64,000 nt of DNA from Vallitalea okinawensis (lineage in GTDB: Bacteria; Bacillota; Clostridia; Lachnospirales; PQDH01). This document shows, one piece after another, positions 33,972 to 44,443 of the stretch. Below the pieces are notes generated by a model, which saw only the letters and a program-made list of their open reading frames with translations, had not been told where the DNA came from and made no database searches. Numbering within the stretch: the stretch's first letter is position 1; each line of letters opens with the position of its first letter. The position numbers were made by a program, and so were the translations under genes. Where the stretch lies: the NCBI RefSeq assembly GCF_002964605.1, contig NZ_PQDH01000006.1, positions 1-64,000 on the forward strand. The letters run 5' to 3'.

Positions 33972-36900
33972 TTAGTCCATTATTAGATTATCGTTAATTA
34001 TGTACCATCCACCATACCACGTTGTAGGATCTTCTGTGTTACTTTGTAAATCTATCCTATTCATTTTTGTAGCAAGATTGATACCAGGATAGTTATGGTT
34101 CTGTGTATCTACAATTGCTACAGCCAATTTGTATTGACCACTTACCAAGGAATCAGGTATCTGCAATTGACTGGTTAGTAGTTGGCTCCCATCTTCTTTG
34201 ATCCATGATGGGTCAATGGCTTGATCCGTATATTGATATACCGCATTATTATTATCATCTAATAAAGCAAAAGCAATTTTATACTTATCTTTTAACTGGT
34301 TGTTTGCAGTGGGTAGAAATCCTAATGCTGTATTTTTCCACTCATGTATAATAGGAACTACTTCTCCCCTTGATATGACTTCAGGGTATTCAAAAGCCAC
34401 AGGAACTATACGATAGCCATTTTCAAGAGCAAACTTCTCTAATAAATCTTGTCCATAAGAAGTCCATTCTTCCCAATCACTTGGCACGCGAACATCTAAT
34501 GTATTAGCACGTAATGTTTGTGCTTGCTGAATACTGAGCTCAAAACAGCTTCTCACATCAGTTGCATAATCCCCTGTATACTCCAATAAGTAATCATTAG
34601 GGAAATGCTTGGCTATATATTCTTCACTAAAGTGCCAATAGCAATTTTCGGCATAACTTGGAATCTTATTGGGAAAAAAATCGTTTAAATACATGTTGGT
34701 GAAATCAGTGGTTATCCACCGTGATCCATAACCGTCCCGTCGGACCATGTGTTGATATTCGGGTACAATGATATCTTTATTAACAGTTTCTGCTCCTCCA
34801 CCGAATGTAGCACCTAGCAAGATATTATGAAAATAACTTGTCCATATCTGAGCGTGCTTGATAATGGTATCATCTTTACTTAGTTCCTTTGTTCGGATAT
34901 CGTGCATTTCTCCCCACATACCCAAACCTTGGGCATCTGCATATGCTACTAAGTTAGGATTATCAAAGTCTTGAGCTAGCTCTTTAATCAGTTGTTCATA
35001 ATACTCTAGATAAGTCGCGTTATCATAGTAAGGTGTTCTACTTCCTTCATTGTTAATATAAAACTGAAATCCAGGTTCTTCAAACATCCAAGCTGGTACT
35101 GTAGACATGTTATCATGATACTCATCACTGACTAAAACTCTAAAAGCAATTTGCATTTCACGAGCTTTGGCTTCTTCAATGAATTTACTGATATTACTAT
35201 CTGGATCACGCCAAGAATATTGACCTTTTGTTGGCTCAAGCCATGACCACCCCATACGCATATATAAAATATCAGCTTTTAATCCTTTTGCTATTTCCTC
35301 ATCTAGCTTCTCAAAATAGGCTATTGGGTCATCTACATCCACACAATGTGTATGATTTTTTTCATCATGTATGGAGCATGCATATTCTACATAGGCTACC
35401 CAGCCCATAGCTGGATTTTTGATAACAGATTCTGTATCTTCTTCAGGTACTAAACGAAGATACCCATCAGGTGTTTTCATAGGAATGATTGCAGTTAGGG
35501 TATCTGTTAAAGCTATCATTCCTGTAGATTGTTGCGTCACTTTAAGTACTAGATCTACCTGCATCTCCGTACTAGGTGGCACTATATTGCCATGTAAATC
35601 AACAACACCTAGTTCACTGGATGATGCAATCTCTATAACAAAGTCATCCCCCAATCCTTCCATGTATTCAGGAAATTCAGGCATTATTAACATTGTAGCA
35701 TTGCGCTCTTGTTTTGGCATTTGAGTAAGGGTAGCTGCCGCTGATTCACTAGTCATAGAACGTTGACCATTAATGAGAACTTCTTGAATAGCAGGTGTCC
35801 ATGTGTCATTGACGGAGCCTATAATGAACTTCACTTTGTTAGTAGTGATTTCTTCAAAATGAAAACCATTAACTTCTCTTGTTTGATCATTGGTTTTCCA
35901 ATCAAAGGTTTTCATGTCGGAGAGGTCTATCCATTGACTGCCATCCCAATACGCTAGACGACCACTTGCTATAGATTGACTCTGGGGAAAGTTCATTGTA
36001 AAATAAAAACTTTCTAATGTATACACATAAGGAGAAAAATCAAAAACTAGTTCATCACCACTATTAATTCCTCCAAGTGCTGTATTCAAATGCGTATCGT
36101 AAACTTGTTCGCCGCTTAATATCGTATCGTTTTTATAGACAGTTGCATATTCACTTAGGTCACTTACGAATCTTTGACCTACCACTTTTACTTCGGCAAG
36201 TTCTAATTGTCCTTGACCACTAAATCTTAATTTATACTTATGAGAAGCTGTGTCAACAGGCATTAAAATTTCTGCTTTTTGGTACCCTTCTTCCATCACC
36301 CATTGAAGCACATGGTTACTCAAAATTGTTTCATAGTATGCATCACTGTTTGCTAATTGATCCACACTGGCTGTAACAGTGCTTGGTACATCTCCAACAG
36401 CATATAATATGATCTTATCGTTCTTAAAGTTATTAAACTTATTTGTTTCTGTATTTTTTGTGTATAGTTCAATCATCCCATCATTAGCAATAGACGCTTT
36501 CCATGTGGTTGATGTTTCATTATCTACAATATTTCCAATTTCTCCACTTATGGTCACCATATCACTTGAAGCATTTATACCATCAACATAGTCTTCTGGA
36601 TTATTCTCAACGGTAATTAGATGACCATCAATGAAAATTTCTTGAATAAGTGTTTCTCCCCAAGTACTCTTACATTCTTTTACTGTAAAACGTAATTGCG
36701 ATGTCTCAATACTATCAAATGTAAATCCCCCTACAGCTCTTGCTTGAGAGTTTTTCTTTTCAAAGTCAAAGACCTTATCTGCTTCAATTGATTCCCAACT
36801 GGATCCATCCCAATACTCTAATGTGCCTGATGCAACAGATTGTTGCTCAGGAAAGTTTGAAACAAAAGCAAATTCTGATACACTCACCTTATATGGGGAA

Positions 36901-37553
36901 AAATCAAAAACTAGTTCATCCCCAGAGATAAATAAATCTTTTGTATCAATGTTATGGTCAAACAACAAGTTTGGATTTTGTGAAGAGCCGTTTTTTATAT
37001 AGCCCACAACTTGATCAAGGGTATTGTTATAGGTTGTACCTTTTACTACAGTTTCTAAAATTTCAACAGTGTCACTGCCGGATAACTCTATCCAAAACTG
37101 TCGACATACAACAGCTGGAATATTAATCTCTGCTTTCTTCAGACCATTTTCTTCAACCCATGCTAGAATTTGATTATCAACAATCGTTTCTTCATAACCT
37201 CTATCATTGGCATTGATTTTGACTGTTATACCTGTTACATTGTTGGCACTTTCATTACTGGCATAGAGAACAATACTATCCATGTTAAGGAATAAGGGAT
37301 TACCATTTTGATTATTGACAACAACATCGATTGGATTGGATGCAAGTAAATCCACAGTGAAAGCTGTTTCTGTATTTTGGTCAATGAGGGATGATACATG
37401 ATTACTCTGCGTTGATTCATTGCTTGTTAATGTTAAGTCTCTTATCTCATTGGTTGTATCTACCGTATGTAATGATTGAATGATCTTTGCATCTGAAAGA
37501 GTACTTTGTAATATCATGATACAAACTATCATGATCATAAGTAATTTTTTCAT
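33972..37553 (-). CDS. Secreted DUF4832 glycoside-hydrolase-like protein
   Basis: The 1193-aa exported protein (signal MKKLLMIMIVCIMILQ) starts with two tandem beta-rich modules of about 290 residues each (about 35-325 and 330-610), both with DELVFDFSPY, ASG-L-YWDGS-W and a closing -IQE-INGQ/DGH strand; these are likely carbohydrate-binding. A TIM-barrel part follows (NPAMGWVAYVEYAC, LYMRMGWSWLEPTKG, GLGMWGEMHDIRT with a candidate acid Glu), then the C-terminal DUF4832 beta domain (ISRGEVVPIIHEWKN). GAGGAGGAGG precedes the ATG. It ends the sugar-importer operon and probably acts outside the cell on the glycan whose products are imported. Enzyme activity is inferred. Confidence 0.82.
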   Translation of the reverse strand: MKKLLMIMIVCIMILQSTLSDAKIIQSLHTVDTTNEIRDLTLTSNESTQSNHVSSLIDQNTETAFTVDLLASNPIDVVVNNQNGNPLFLNMDSIVLYASNESANNVTGITVKINANDRGYEETIVDNQILAWVEENGLKKAEINIPAVVCRQFWIELSGSDTVEILETVVKGTTYNNTLDQVVGYIKNGSSQNPNLLFDHNIDTKDLFISGDELVFDFSPYKVSVSEFAFVSNFPEQQSVASGTLEYWDGSSWESIEADKVFDFEKKNSQARAVGGFTFDSIETSQLRFTVKECKSTWGETLIQEIFIDGHLITVENNPEDYVDGINASSDMVTISGEIGNIVDNETSTTWKASIANDGMIELYTKNTETNKFNNFKNDKIILYAVGDVPSTVTASVDQLANSDAYYETILSNHVLQWVMEEGYQKAEILMPVDTASHKYKLRFSGQGQLELAEVKVVGQRFVSDLSEYATVYKNDTILSGEQVYDTHLNTALGGINSGDELVFDFSPYVYTLESFYFTMNFPQSQSIASGRLAYWDGSQWIDLSDMKTFDWKTNDQTREVNGFHFEEITTNKVKFIIGSVNDTWTPAIQEVLINGQRSMTSESAAATLTQMPKQERNATMLIMPEFPEYMEGLGDDFVIEIASSSELGVVDLHGNIVPPSTEMQVDLVLKVTQQSTGMIALTDTLTAIIPMKTPDGYLRLVPEEDTESVIKNPAMGWVAYVEYACSIHDEKNHTHCVDVDDPIAYFEKLDEEIAKGLKADILYMRMGWSWLEPTKGQYSWRDPDSNISKFIEEAKAREMQIAFRVLVSDEYHDNMSTVPAWMFEEPGFQFYINNEGSRTPYYDNATYLEYYEQLIKELAQDFDNPNLVAYADAQGLGMWGEMHDIRTKELSKDDTIIKHAQIWTSYFHNILLGATFGGGAETVNKDIIVPEYQHMVRRDGYGSRWITTDFTNMYLNDFFPNKIPSYAENCYWHFSEEYIAKHFPNDYLLEYTGDYATDVRSCFELSIQQAQTLRANTLDVRVPSDWEEWTSYGQDLLEKFALENGYRIVPVAFEYPEVISRGEVVPIIHEWKNTALGFLPTANNQLKDKYKIAFALLDDNNNAVYQYTDQAIDPSWIKEDGSQLLTSQLQIPDSLVSGQYKLAVAIVDTQNHNYPGINLATKMNRIDLQSNTEDPTTWYGGWYIINDNLIMD

Positions 37554-37724
37554 TTTTCACTACCTCCTCCTCTTTTGTTTAAGTATCAAGCATGATACAT
37601 CTTACTATAATTACCTTACCTCCCTTCTTTTTATTATTCATTAATGAAAGACAATAGATCACAATGTTATTCAACTATATCACTGTCACTAATGTCTTCA
37701 ATAAAATCCTTTTAGGTAATGATA

Positions 37725-39362
37725 CTAGACTCTCATTCCATTAGATTTCTCTAATTCCTTAAGAAGCTTTATTCTCATTTGCTCAAAATTATCTATATCT
37801 GCATGGTATTGACTAAAGCTAGTTATGGTGCTACCAATTATTTCATCATATGCTTCCTTATTTTTTTCTTTCAGTACTTTCAATAATTCGTAATCCTCAG
37901 CACCCCTTCGTTGTGCTTCGAAACGCATCCCCATTAGTATTTGATCATTATAGGGATAAACCATAAAAGCATCCCCGGATGGAAATATTCCATTAAATGC
38001 CTCATTGGGTGTATTGGAGTTTTCAAACACATTAAAGCCTCTTCTTGGTTGTTGATTAAGCCCCCAATGTAAATAGCCTTCTATAGTAAATTTAGATATC
38101 CCCCAAAAGAGTAATCTTGACTTGACTAAATCAATATCTAAAAATCTGTTTAGGTGATAACCTGTTGGAACACAGCATACATAGCACCAAACCTCATCAC
38201 CTAATGATTGCATTTTATTAAAGGATTCTCTAAACTCTTCATAAGTACTAGTCAGTGGTACCCATATATCAATTGCTGATTTGAATTCTGTTGATTTCAC
38301 AGCTTCTACTATTTTACATGATGGAATCGCCTTTTTTAGTAGATTAGCAACTTTAAAATAATCTTCTTTTCTCTTAGCCAATACATGATCATTTTCTACA
38401 TGAACATCTGGTTCATCACATATATGAAAAATCGTATTCTTTACCCAGTTGTTTTTCTCCAAAAAGTGCTTCACCTCCTGAATGAAGTCTACCATTTGGT
38501 AGAAGCCTTCATCGGATGAAATACATAATCTTTTATCAAATGAACACTTAAGTTCTTCTGTAAAAAGAGTTGGAGTCTTTTCAAGAAAAGGTCCCAATTC
38601 CATTGTCTCAAAACCCTCTTGAAAAAATATCTCTATGATAGGTTTATAGTAGGTAAAATCGAAGGTACCTTTTTCATTGAATACTTTTCTTGGGTCGAGC
38701 ATGATATAAAAGTGAGTTTGCCGTAATCGTCTCATGACCTTTGCATATGCTCTTAGCTGATCATAATAAGCTTTACTCTCCAATGGCAAATCTCCGTGAT
38801 ATGTAGATATATTATCTAAATTAAACCAATTTGTTATTTTTAAAGTCTCATGAGGTATTTGTACATCATAGACATTAACTTCTATATGGAGACACTCTTC
38901 TTTATGAGGTGGTGTTTTATCTTTAATAATTAGCTTAATTTCACTTACCCCTGGAGTTACGTGCTCTTTTGGTTGAATCGTTATACAGATTGGAGCTATA
39001 TTTTTTTTAATATACATTATATCCTTAATAGGCTTTAAGGCTTCATAGACTCTGAAAGGTGCTTTTCGCGTGCAATATTCAGGTTTTTCATACTCTTTTT
39101 CCGTAATTACAAATTGGCCATCTTGAACTTCTTTTTCTATCTCATTATAGCCAACGTAAACGTCCAACATTTCAAAGATCTCTACTTCGAAATTCGAATG
39201 CTCGTCAACTGTCACATTAATGGACTCTGCATTTGACTTCAGTAAAAGCTTAACAGACTCACACCCATTCTTTGCAGTATGGATAGCTATTTTGTTATCC
39301 AATTCCTTCATAGGCATATCTGGATATAACCACTCTTCTTTATTGGATATATAGCCAAACAT
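37725..39362 (-). CDS. DUF4091 glycoside-hydrolase-like protein
   Basis: The 545-aa protein without a signal peptide has an N-terminal beta-rich part (about 1-150), a TIM-barrel-like middle (THFYIMLDPRKVF; FHICDEPDVHVEND with acidic candidates) and a C-terminal DUF4091 region (GMRFEAQRRGAEDYELLKVL). DUF4091 proteins often sit in glycan loci, but their reaction is mostly undefined. It lies 41 nt behind the permease gene and 171 nt before the secreted DUF4832 gene, on the same strand, so one operon is likely. Predicted to be cytosolic, processing the imported oligosaccharide. Confidence 0.8.
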   Translation of the reverse strand: MFGYISNKEEWLYPDMPMKELDNKIAIHTAKNGCESVKLLLKSNAESINVTVDEHSNFEVEIFEMLDVYVGYNEIEKEVQDGQFVITEKEYEKPEYCTRKAPFRVYEALKPIKDIMYIKKNIAPICITIQPKEHVTPGVSEIKLIIKDKTPPHKEECLHIEVNVYDVQIPHETLKITNWFNLDNISTYHGDLPLESKAYYDQLRAYAKVMRRLRQTHFYIMLDPRKVFNEKGTFDFTYYKPIIEIFFQEGFETMELGPFLEKTPTLFTEELKCSFDKRLCISSDEGFYQMVDFIQEVKHFLEKNNWVKNTIFHICDEPDVHVENDHVLAKRKEDYFKVANLLKKAIPSCKIVEAVKSTEFKSAIDIWVPLTSTYEEFRESFNKMQSLGDEVWCYVCCVPTGYHLNRFLDIDLVKSRLLFWGISKFTIEGYLHWGLNQQPRRGFNVFENSNTPNEAFNGIFPSGDAFMVYPYNDQILMGMRFEAQRRGAEDYELLKVLKEKNKEAYDEIIGSTITSFSQYHADIDNFEQMRIKLLKELEKSNGMRV

Positions 39363-39403
39363 GGAATCACCTAACTTTCATAATAATAATTCTGTTTTGT
39401 ACA

Positions 39404-40288
39404 CTATCCTTTTATACCACTGCCACTAATACCTTCAATAAAGTATTTCTGAGTTATGATAAACAAGATGACTGTTGGGATAATAGCTAACGAGGCCCCT
39501 GCCATCTGTAGTGAATAGTTAGCCCCAGCTTCACCTTGGAAGTACTGTAAGCCAACTGTAAGTACTTGAGTTTTCATAGTGGTAATAAATATATATGGGT
39601 TAATATAATCATTCCACGTCCATATGAATGTAAATAATATCATAGTTACTAGACCTGGTTTAGCTAATGGCATAATTATTTTATAATATATCTTGAAATG
39701 AGAGCATCCATCAATTATAGCCGCCTCTGATAAATCATTAGGTATTTTCATAAAGAATTGTCTTAGTAAGAACAAGAAAAACACATCAAAAGCTGAAGGT
39801 ATAATGATGACTGCCAAAGAGTCAATCAACCCAATTGAATTATAAATGAGATAACGGGGTATAATGGTCATATCACCAGTAATCATCATCGTTGATATCA
39901 GTATAAAAAATAAGAGTTCCTTGCCTCTAAACTTCAATCGCGCAAAACTATAGGCAGCTGTGGATACAATAAAGGTTCTTAACAAGATTGTTAAGGTTAC
40001 TGTAATAATACTGTTTAAATACCATATAAAATAAGTTTTGTGATGTAATAAATATTGGAAATTACCCCAATAGAGTTCATCTGGTATGATCTTTAATGGC
40101 TCAGTAAATACTTCACCTGTGTGTTTAAATGCTGCTGAAACCATAAATATAAAGGGTATGATCATCATTAGACCTATAAAAAACATTAATACAGAAAACA
40201 GAATTTTCAATATCTTCTGTAAATAAGTACTATCACTATATGCAATGTTTATTTTATCTTTCTTCAAACTACTTAATAATGTACCCAT
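39404..40288 (-). CDS. Sugar ABC transporter permease (MalG-type)
   Basis: The 294-aa membrane protein is a CUT1-family inner permease with six predicted helices and the EAA loop LSEAAIIDGCSHFKIYYKIIMPLAKPG that docks the ATPase. The start at 40288 has AAGGGG 8 nt upstream and lies inside the end of the MalF-type gene (16-nt overlap), so the two are coupled. No ATPase gene is in the cluster; CUT1 importers of Firmicutes often share a distant MsmX-type ATPase. Confidence 0.92.
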   Translation of the reverse strand: MGTLLSSLKKDKINIAYSDSTYLQKILKILFSVLMFFIGLMMIIPFIFMVSAAFKHTGEVFTEPLKIIPDELYWGNFQYLLHHKTYFIWYLNSIITVTLTILLRTFIVSTAAYSFARLKFRGKELLFFILISTMMITGDMTIIPRYLIYNSIGLIDSLAVIIIPSAFDVFFLFLLRQFFMKIPNDLSEAAIIDGCSHFKIYYKIIMPLAKPGLVTMILFTFIWTWNDYINPYIFITTMKTQVLTVGLQYFQGEAGANYSLQMAGASLAIIPTVILFIITQKYFIEGISGSGIKG

Positions 40289-41181
40289 TTTTTCTGCCCC
40301 TTCCACTGAACAATTGTTATAAAAAGTATGATAACAAATAATATCATTGCCTGAGCAGATGAATAGCTGAACTTGCTATATACAAAAGCTTCATCATACA
40401 TATTTTTTGCTATTACTCGAGTTGCAATACCTGGTCCACCTTGTGTTAACGCACTGATAATTGCATAGTTTTGAAAAGAGCCGATAATACTGGTTATGAT
40501 TAAAAAGAAAGTGGTAGGTGAAATCATAGGTAGTGTAACATTTAAGAACCTATTCCATGCACTCGCTCCATCGATAGATGCAGATTCATACAATTCTTTT
40601 GGCACTTCTTGTAAAGCAGCTAAGAACACAATGGTTTGAAAGGCTAAATTGAGCCAAACATTGATCAGAGCAACTGTTGGAAGCGCTGTCTTTACCCCTC
40701 CTAACCACATAGGTAAATTTTCAACTCCAGCTAGGCCTAGTAGTGTATTAACAGGTCCATCATAAGGATCAAGTATAATACTCCATATCATTGCAACAGC
40801 AATAACATTGGCTACATAAGGCAAATAAATCATCGTACGTGTTAATGTTCGAAGATAAAATTTTCGATTGAGCAATAAAGCCATTATTAAAGATGAACTT
40901 ATGATTCCTGTTACATAAATAATAGTAAAATAAAAACTTTTAACATAGGCGCTTAAAGCAATTTTATCCTGAAATATCTTTATATAATTTTCTAAACCAA
41001 CAAACTCTAAGTTATTCATAGCGCCTAAACTATTAAAATCAAGAAAGCTTATAACAACTCCATAAATCAGTGGTAATAGATTAAATATAAAAAATCCCAT
41101 GATAAATGGCATGATAAAAAGCCAACCTAAGCGCTCTTCTTGTTTATCTAGCTTATTCATTTTTCTTGACGACATAAGCAT
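40273..41181 (-). CDS. Sugar ABC transporter permease (MalF/UgpA-type)
   Basis: The 302-aa membrane protein is the first CUT1 permease, with about six helices and the EAA loop LYESASIDGASAWNRFLNVTLPMISPT. It is encoded 70 nt after the binding-protein gene. The ATG at 41181 has AAGGTG upstream, and a second in-frame ATG at 41175 is also possible. Together with the MalG-type subunit it forms the membrane channel for the sugar bound by the upstream lipoprotein. Confidence 0.92.
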   Translation of the reverse strand: MLMSSRKMNKLDKQEERLGWLFIMPFIMGFFIFNLLPLIYGVVISFLDFNSLGAMNNLEFVGLENYIKIFQDKIALSAYVKSFYFTIIYVTGIISSSLIMALLLNRKFYLRTLTRTMIYLPYVANVIAVAMIWSIILDPYDGPVNTLLGLAGVENLPMWLGGVKTALPTVALINVWLNLAFQTIVFLAALQEVPKELYESASIDGASAWNRFLNVTLPMISPTTFFLIITSIIGSFQNYAIISALTQGGPGIATRVIAKNMYDEAFVYSKFSYSSAQAMILFVIILFITIVQWKGQKKWVHY

Positions 41182-41250
41182 ATTGTCACCTTCCTGTATT
41201 CATTTAATGGGCTTCATATAGAAGCCCATATCATTACTCTACTAATTGGT

Positions 41251-42621
41251 TTAATTTGCACTTTCAATAGCTGCATCAACTCTAGTCTTAATGTTATTCA
41301 CTGTATCTTCTATACTTTGTTCTCCAATAAGATATAATTCACCTTCCTGTAGAACTATTTCAGAATACTCTGCTGAGGCAGTCCCTATAAATTTCTCATC
41401 TACAAAACCTAATCCATTATTAATTAGTGCATTTGTAAGATCATTTCCTGTAATAGAATCACTTGATTGTGAAGCAATATTTTCAAAATGTGCATTCAAC
41501 TCATCTTCTGTCAAATCAACCCTTGCTGGAACTGCACTCTTTCTAGTATACTCTGTTTCAGCAAGATATTTAACGAGTTCAAAAGCTTCTTCTGGATGCT
41601 TAGCGTTCTTATTAATTGCATAATAATTCATGTTTCCAAAATTATTCTTTCCATCTTCATTGGCAGGAATAGCTGCAATACCATAATCCCAATCCCTTGG
41701 ATAATCCCCAGGATTATTAAGTAAGTCAATATACCAACTACCTATAAAGTGCATACCAAATTGACCATTCATAAATTGATCCCAAGAATACTTCTTTGTT
41801 TTGAATTCCACCCAACTCGGTTGAATCTTATGTACATTTCCAAGATCTCCAAAGAATTGCAGCGCTTCTGCAAAAGCTGGGTCATCATAGTTACTTGCTC
41901 CATCTTCTTTATAACCACTAACTTCTTTTTGTCTAGCTAGATAGTATAAATAGCAATCATAGTCTAGCATATATGAACCATAGATACCCTTGTCTGGATT
42001 AGTTAATTTTTTTGCTGTTTCTATATATTCATCCCAAGTCCAAGAACCATCAGGATACGGTACCCCTGCTTCATCAAAAATTTTCTTATTATAAAACACT
42101 GCCCATATTGACATTTGACCTGGTAGTGAGTAAACTACATCATCATATTTAGCTAGATTTTGCCCAAAAACAGTTTCCATATCATAGCTATTTTCTTTAG
42201 CTAAATCATTTAGGGGCATTAAGAAATCTGATTGAACGTACTTATCATGGATAATCGCATTTGATAACCCAATAACATCTGTTTGGTCACCAGACATCAT
42301 TGAAATATCAATTTTTTTATATATTTCATAGCCATTAGCTGGTATCACTGTATGCTCTATTTTAATACCAGTTGCCTTTTCAAAATTAGCCATTAACTCC
42401 TTAGTTTCTTCTTTTTCTGCAGCATTAGAATCTATAAATAGTGTAACAACTCTATCTTCAGCCATCTCTTCCTTCTTACTACTTTCTACAGTTTGCTGAA
42501 CATCTTTTTCATCTGAAGAAGGTTGCGTATTAATCTCCTGATTACTACCACATGCAACGCAAATGCCCATCAATAATATCATTACTAGAATAAATGAAAT
42601 ACTTTTTTTAGTCCCTCTCAT
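41251..42621 (-). CDS. Extracellular sugar-binding lipoprotein
   Basis: The 456-aa family 1 solute-binding protein has a signal peptide with lipobox GICVAC and an Asn/Ser/Glu-rich linker, followed by TLFIDSNAAEKEETKELMANF, SLPGQMSIWAVFYNKKIFDEAG and MNGQFGMHFIGSWY, as in CUT1 oligosaccharide binders. GGAGGA 6 nt before the ATG at 42621 fixes the start. It is first in the operon with two permeases and two glycosidase-like genes, with a TATAAT at 42653-42648 upstream. It is divergent from the YesN-type regulator gene, the likely controller of this operon. Confidence 0.93.
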   Translation of the reverse strand: MRGTKKSISFILVMILLMGICVACGSNQEINTQPSSDEKDVQQTVESSKKEEMAEDRVVTLFIDSNAAEKEETKELMANFEKATGIKIEHTVIPANGYEIYKKIDISMMSGDQTDVIGLSNAIIHDKYVQSDFLMPLNDLAKENSYDMETVFGQNLAKYDDVVYSLPGQMSIWAVFYNKKIFDEAGVPYPDGSWTWDEYIETAKKLTNPDKGIYGSYMLDYDCYLYYLARQKEVSGYKEDGASNYDDPAFAEALQFFGDLGNVHKIQPSWVEFKTKKYSWDQFMNGQFGMHFIGSWYIDLLNNPGDYPRDWDYGIAAIPANEDGKNNFGNMNYYAINKNAKHPEEAFELVKYLAETEYTRKSAVPARVDLTEDELNAHFENIASQSSDSITGNDLTNALINNGLGFVDEKFIGTASAEYSEIVLQEGELYLIGEQSIEDTVNNIKTRVDAAIESAN

Positions 42622-42826
42622 TATGACTCCTCCTCTTTTCACTTTTTATTATATCAGATAACAACTTAATACTACCAAAAAGCCAAATCACAAAGTAGGG
42701 GATATTTTTTAGATTTATCCAGATATATTAGTTTATTTGTTCAATAAGGTACATTAAGTTGGTAATATGAATCCGCCCATGTTAAAATATATACTACATT
42801 AAATTCGTTAAATAGGAGTGTTTTAT

Positions 42827-44434
42827 ATGGAAAAAAATCTATATAAATTACTTATAGTAGATGATGAATTGTTTATCCGTGATGGCTTAATGTCTTATAC
42901 ATGGGAGTCTTTAGGTTTTAAAGCTTTATACTCAGCGAATAATGGACAGAAAGCTCTGGATATTATTCAGAATAACCCTGTAGATGTGATCATTGCCGAT
43001 ATTAAAATGCCCATAATGGATGGGCTTCAATTAAGTGCAGTTATTCAGCAAGACTACCCCGATACAAAAGTTATTATTTTATCAGGTTATAAAGACTTTG
43101 AATATGCCAAAAAAGCTATAAGTACCGGAGTATATGATTACTTACTGAAACCTGTTGATTTTAACAGGCTGGAGAATATTTTCTGTTCTTTAAGAGAAGT
43201 TCTCCATGAAGAACGAAACAAAAAAAGACTTTTAACTTCATACAAAGAAAATGTAGATAATAACTTAGCTTTATTGCTTAAAGATATAATTGAAAGAGAA
43301 ATCACCGATATAGATGAAATTGAAGAAAGATTGGATTTATTAGAAATAACCATGGACTATACATATTACGCTTCCATGGTTATTCAATCAATACATCTGG
43401 ACTCATCAATAAAAGAAGCTTTGCAACATTATCTGCAATCCAATAGTTTAGGATTTTGTTTTAATAACTCATTTAATGGAATCATTGTTACCTTAAATTT
43501 TGATTTACCTCAGAATGTTATTTCATCCTTTAAATTCGTTATGAGCATTGCTCATGATGTAAAAAGAATAATAACTCAGCATGTGCAATCCGATACATCC
43601 ACTCTAGCAATGGGAGTAGGTAATGTCTATGAAAATATATTATCACTACATGATTCCTATGAACAGGCTAGAGAAGCCATTAAGGCAAAATTTTTTAATG
43701 AAAGTGAAGAATTTTTCTTTGCTTGGAATCAGAAGTCTATGAAAAAATCAATTATTAACTATCCCTATGAGATAGAAAACGCCCTCATAAAAGCTATACT
43801 CAATGGTGACAAAGCATCGAGTAGGAACTACTTCAACGACTTTTGGAAGGATATAAATAAATACTCCCAATATATCGATTCTGAATATATTAAAAATTCA
43901 TGCCTGCAGTTTATTAGTATGCTGGAAAGAAAACTCAATAAACATGGCATGACACTTAAAGATATACTTTCTCTATCACCACCATTTACTGATTTTATTA
44001 ATGAAATTCATATATCATCACAACTAAAAACAAAACTTGAGAAAATGATATTAAAAATCAACCAATACATTATTGAAATGAACCAATTAGAAAAAGTCAC
44101 AGTAGATCCTTCTATCCAAAAAATAAAACAATATATCTATGACCATTATAGCGATTATATTACACTTAATGAGGTTGCAGAAAAAGTTTATTTAAATCCT
44201 AACTATTTAAGTGTCTTATTTAAAAAAGAAACAGGCAAAAATTTTATAGAATTCCTGAAAGATTATCGTATCCAGAAGGCTAAAGAGTTATTGCAACAAT
44301 CCAATCTTAAAATTTATGAGATAGGTAAATCAGTAGGTTATCAAAATCCTAAATACTTTACTGATACTTTTAAGAAATATACCAAACTAACACCCAACGA
44401 ATACCGAAAAAAATTCAGCTCAAATGAACTGTGA
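42827..44434 (+). CDS. YesN-type response regulator (REC + AraC HTH)
   Basis: The 535-aa protein has an N-terminal receiver domain (LLIVDDELFIRDGL; phospho-acceptor Asp in VIIADIKMPIMDG; Lys in DYLLKPV), a long helical middle and a C-terminal AraC-type double HTH (ITLNEVAEKVYLNPNYLSVLFKKETG; then EIGKSVGYQNPKYFTDTFKKY). The start at 42827 is favoured since AGGAG lies 8 nt upstream and overlaps a GTG at 42818. It is phosphorylated presumably by the adjacent kinase and should activate the divergent sugar-importer operon, the arrangement known for YesMN systems. Confidence 0.93.
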   Translation: MEKNLYKLLIVDDELFIRDGLMSYTWESLGFKALYSANNGQKALDIIQNNPVDVIIADIKMPIMDGLQLSAVIQQDYPDTKVIILSGYKDFEYAKKAISTGVYDYLLKPVDFNRLENIFCSLREVLHEERNKKRLLTSYKENVDNNLALLLKDIIEREITDIDEIEERLDLLEITMDYTYYASMVIQSIHLDSSIKEALQHYLQSNSLGFCFNNSFNGIIVTLNFDLPQNVISSFKFVMSIAHDVKRIITQHVQSDTSTLAMGVGNVYENILSLHDSYEQAREAIKAKFFNESEEFFFAWNQKSMKKSIINYPYEIENALIKAILNGDKASSRNYFNDFWKDINKYSQYIDSEYIKNSCLQFISMLERKLNKHGMTLKDILSLSPPFTDFINEIHISSQLKTKLEKMILKINQYIIEMNQLEKVTVDPSIQKIKQYIYDHYSDYITLNEVAEKVYLNPNYLSVLFKKETGKNFIEFLKDYRIQKAKELLQQSNLKIYEIGKSVGYQNPKYFTDTFKKYTKLTPNEYRKKFSSNEL

Positions 44435-44443
44435 GGTAAGATT

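Noticed and set aside
33848-33997. A plus-strand frame with coding-like sequence (LLLQGDAISYVMLYPFVDV) ending at 33997
   Set aside because: It has no start codon or ribosome site and its end lies antisense to the DUF4832 gene; too little to call a gene.
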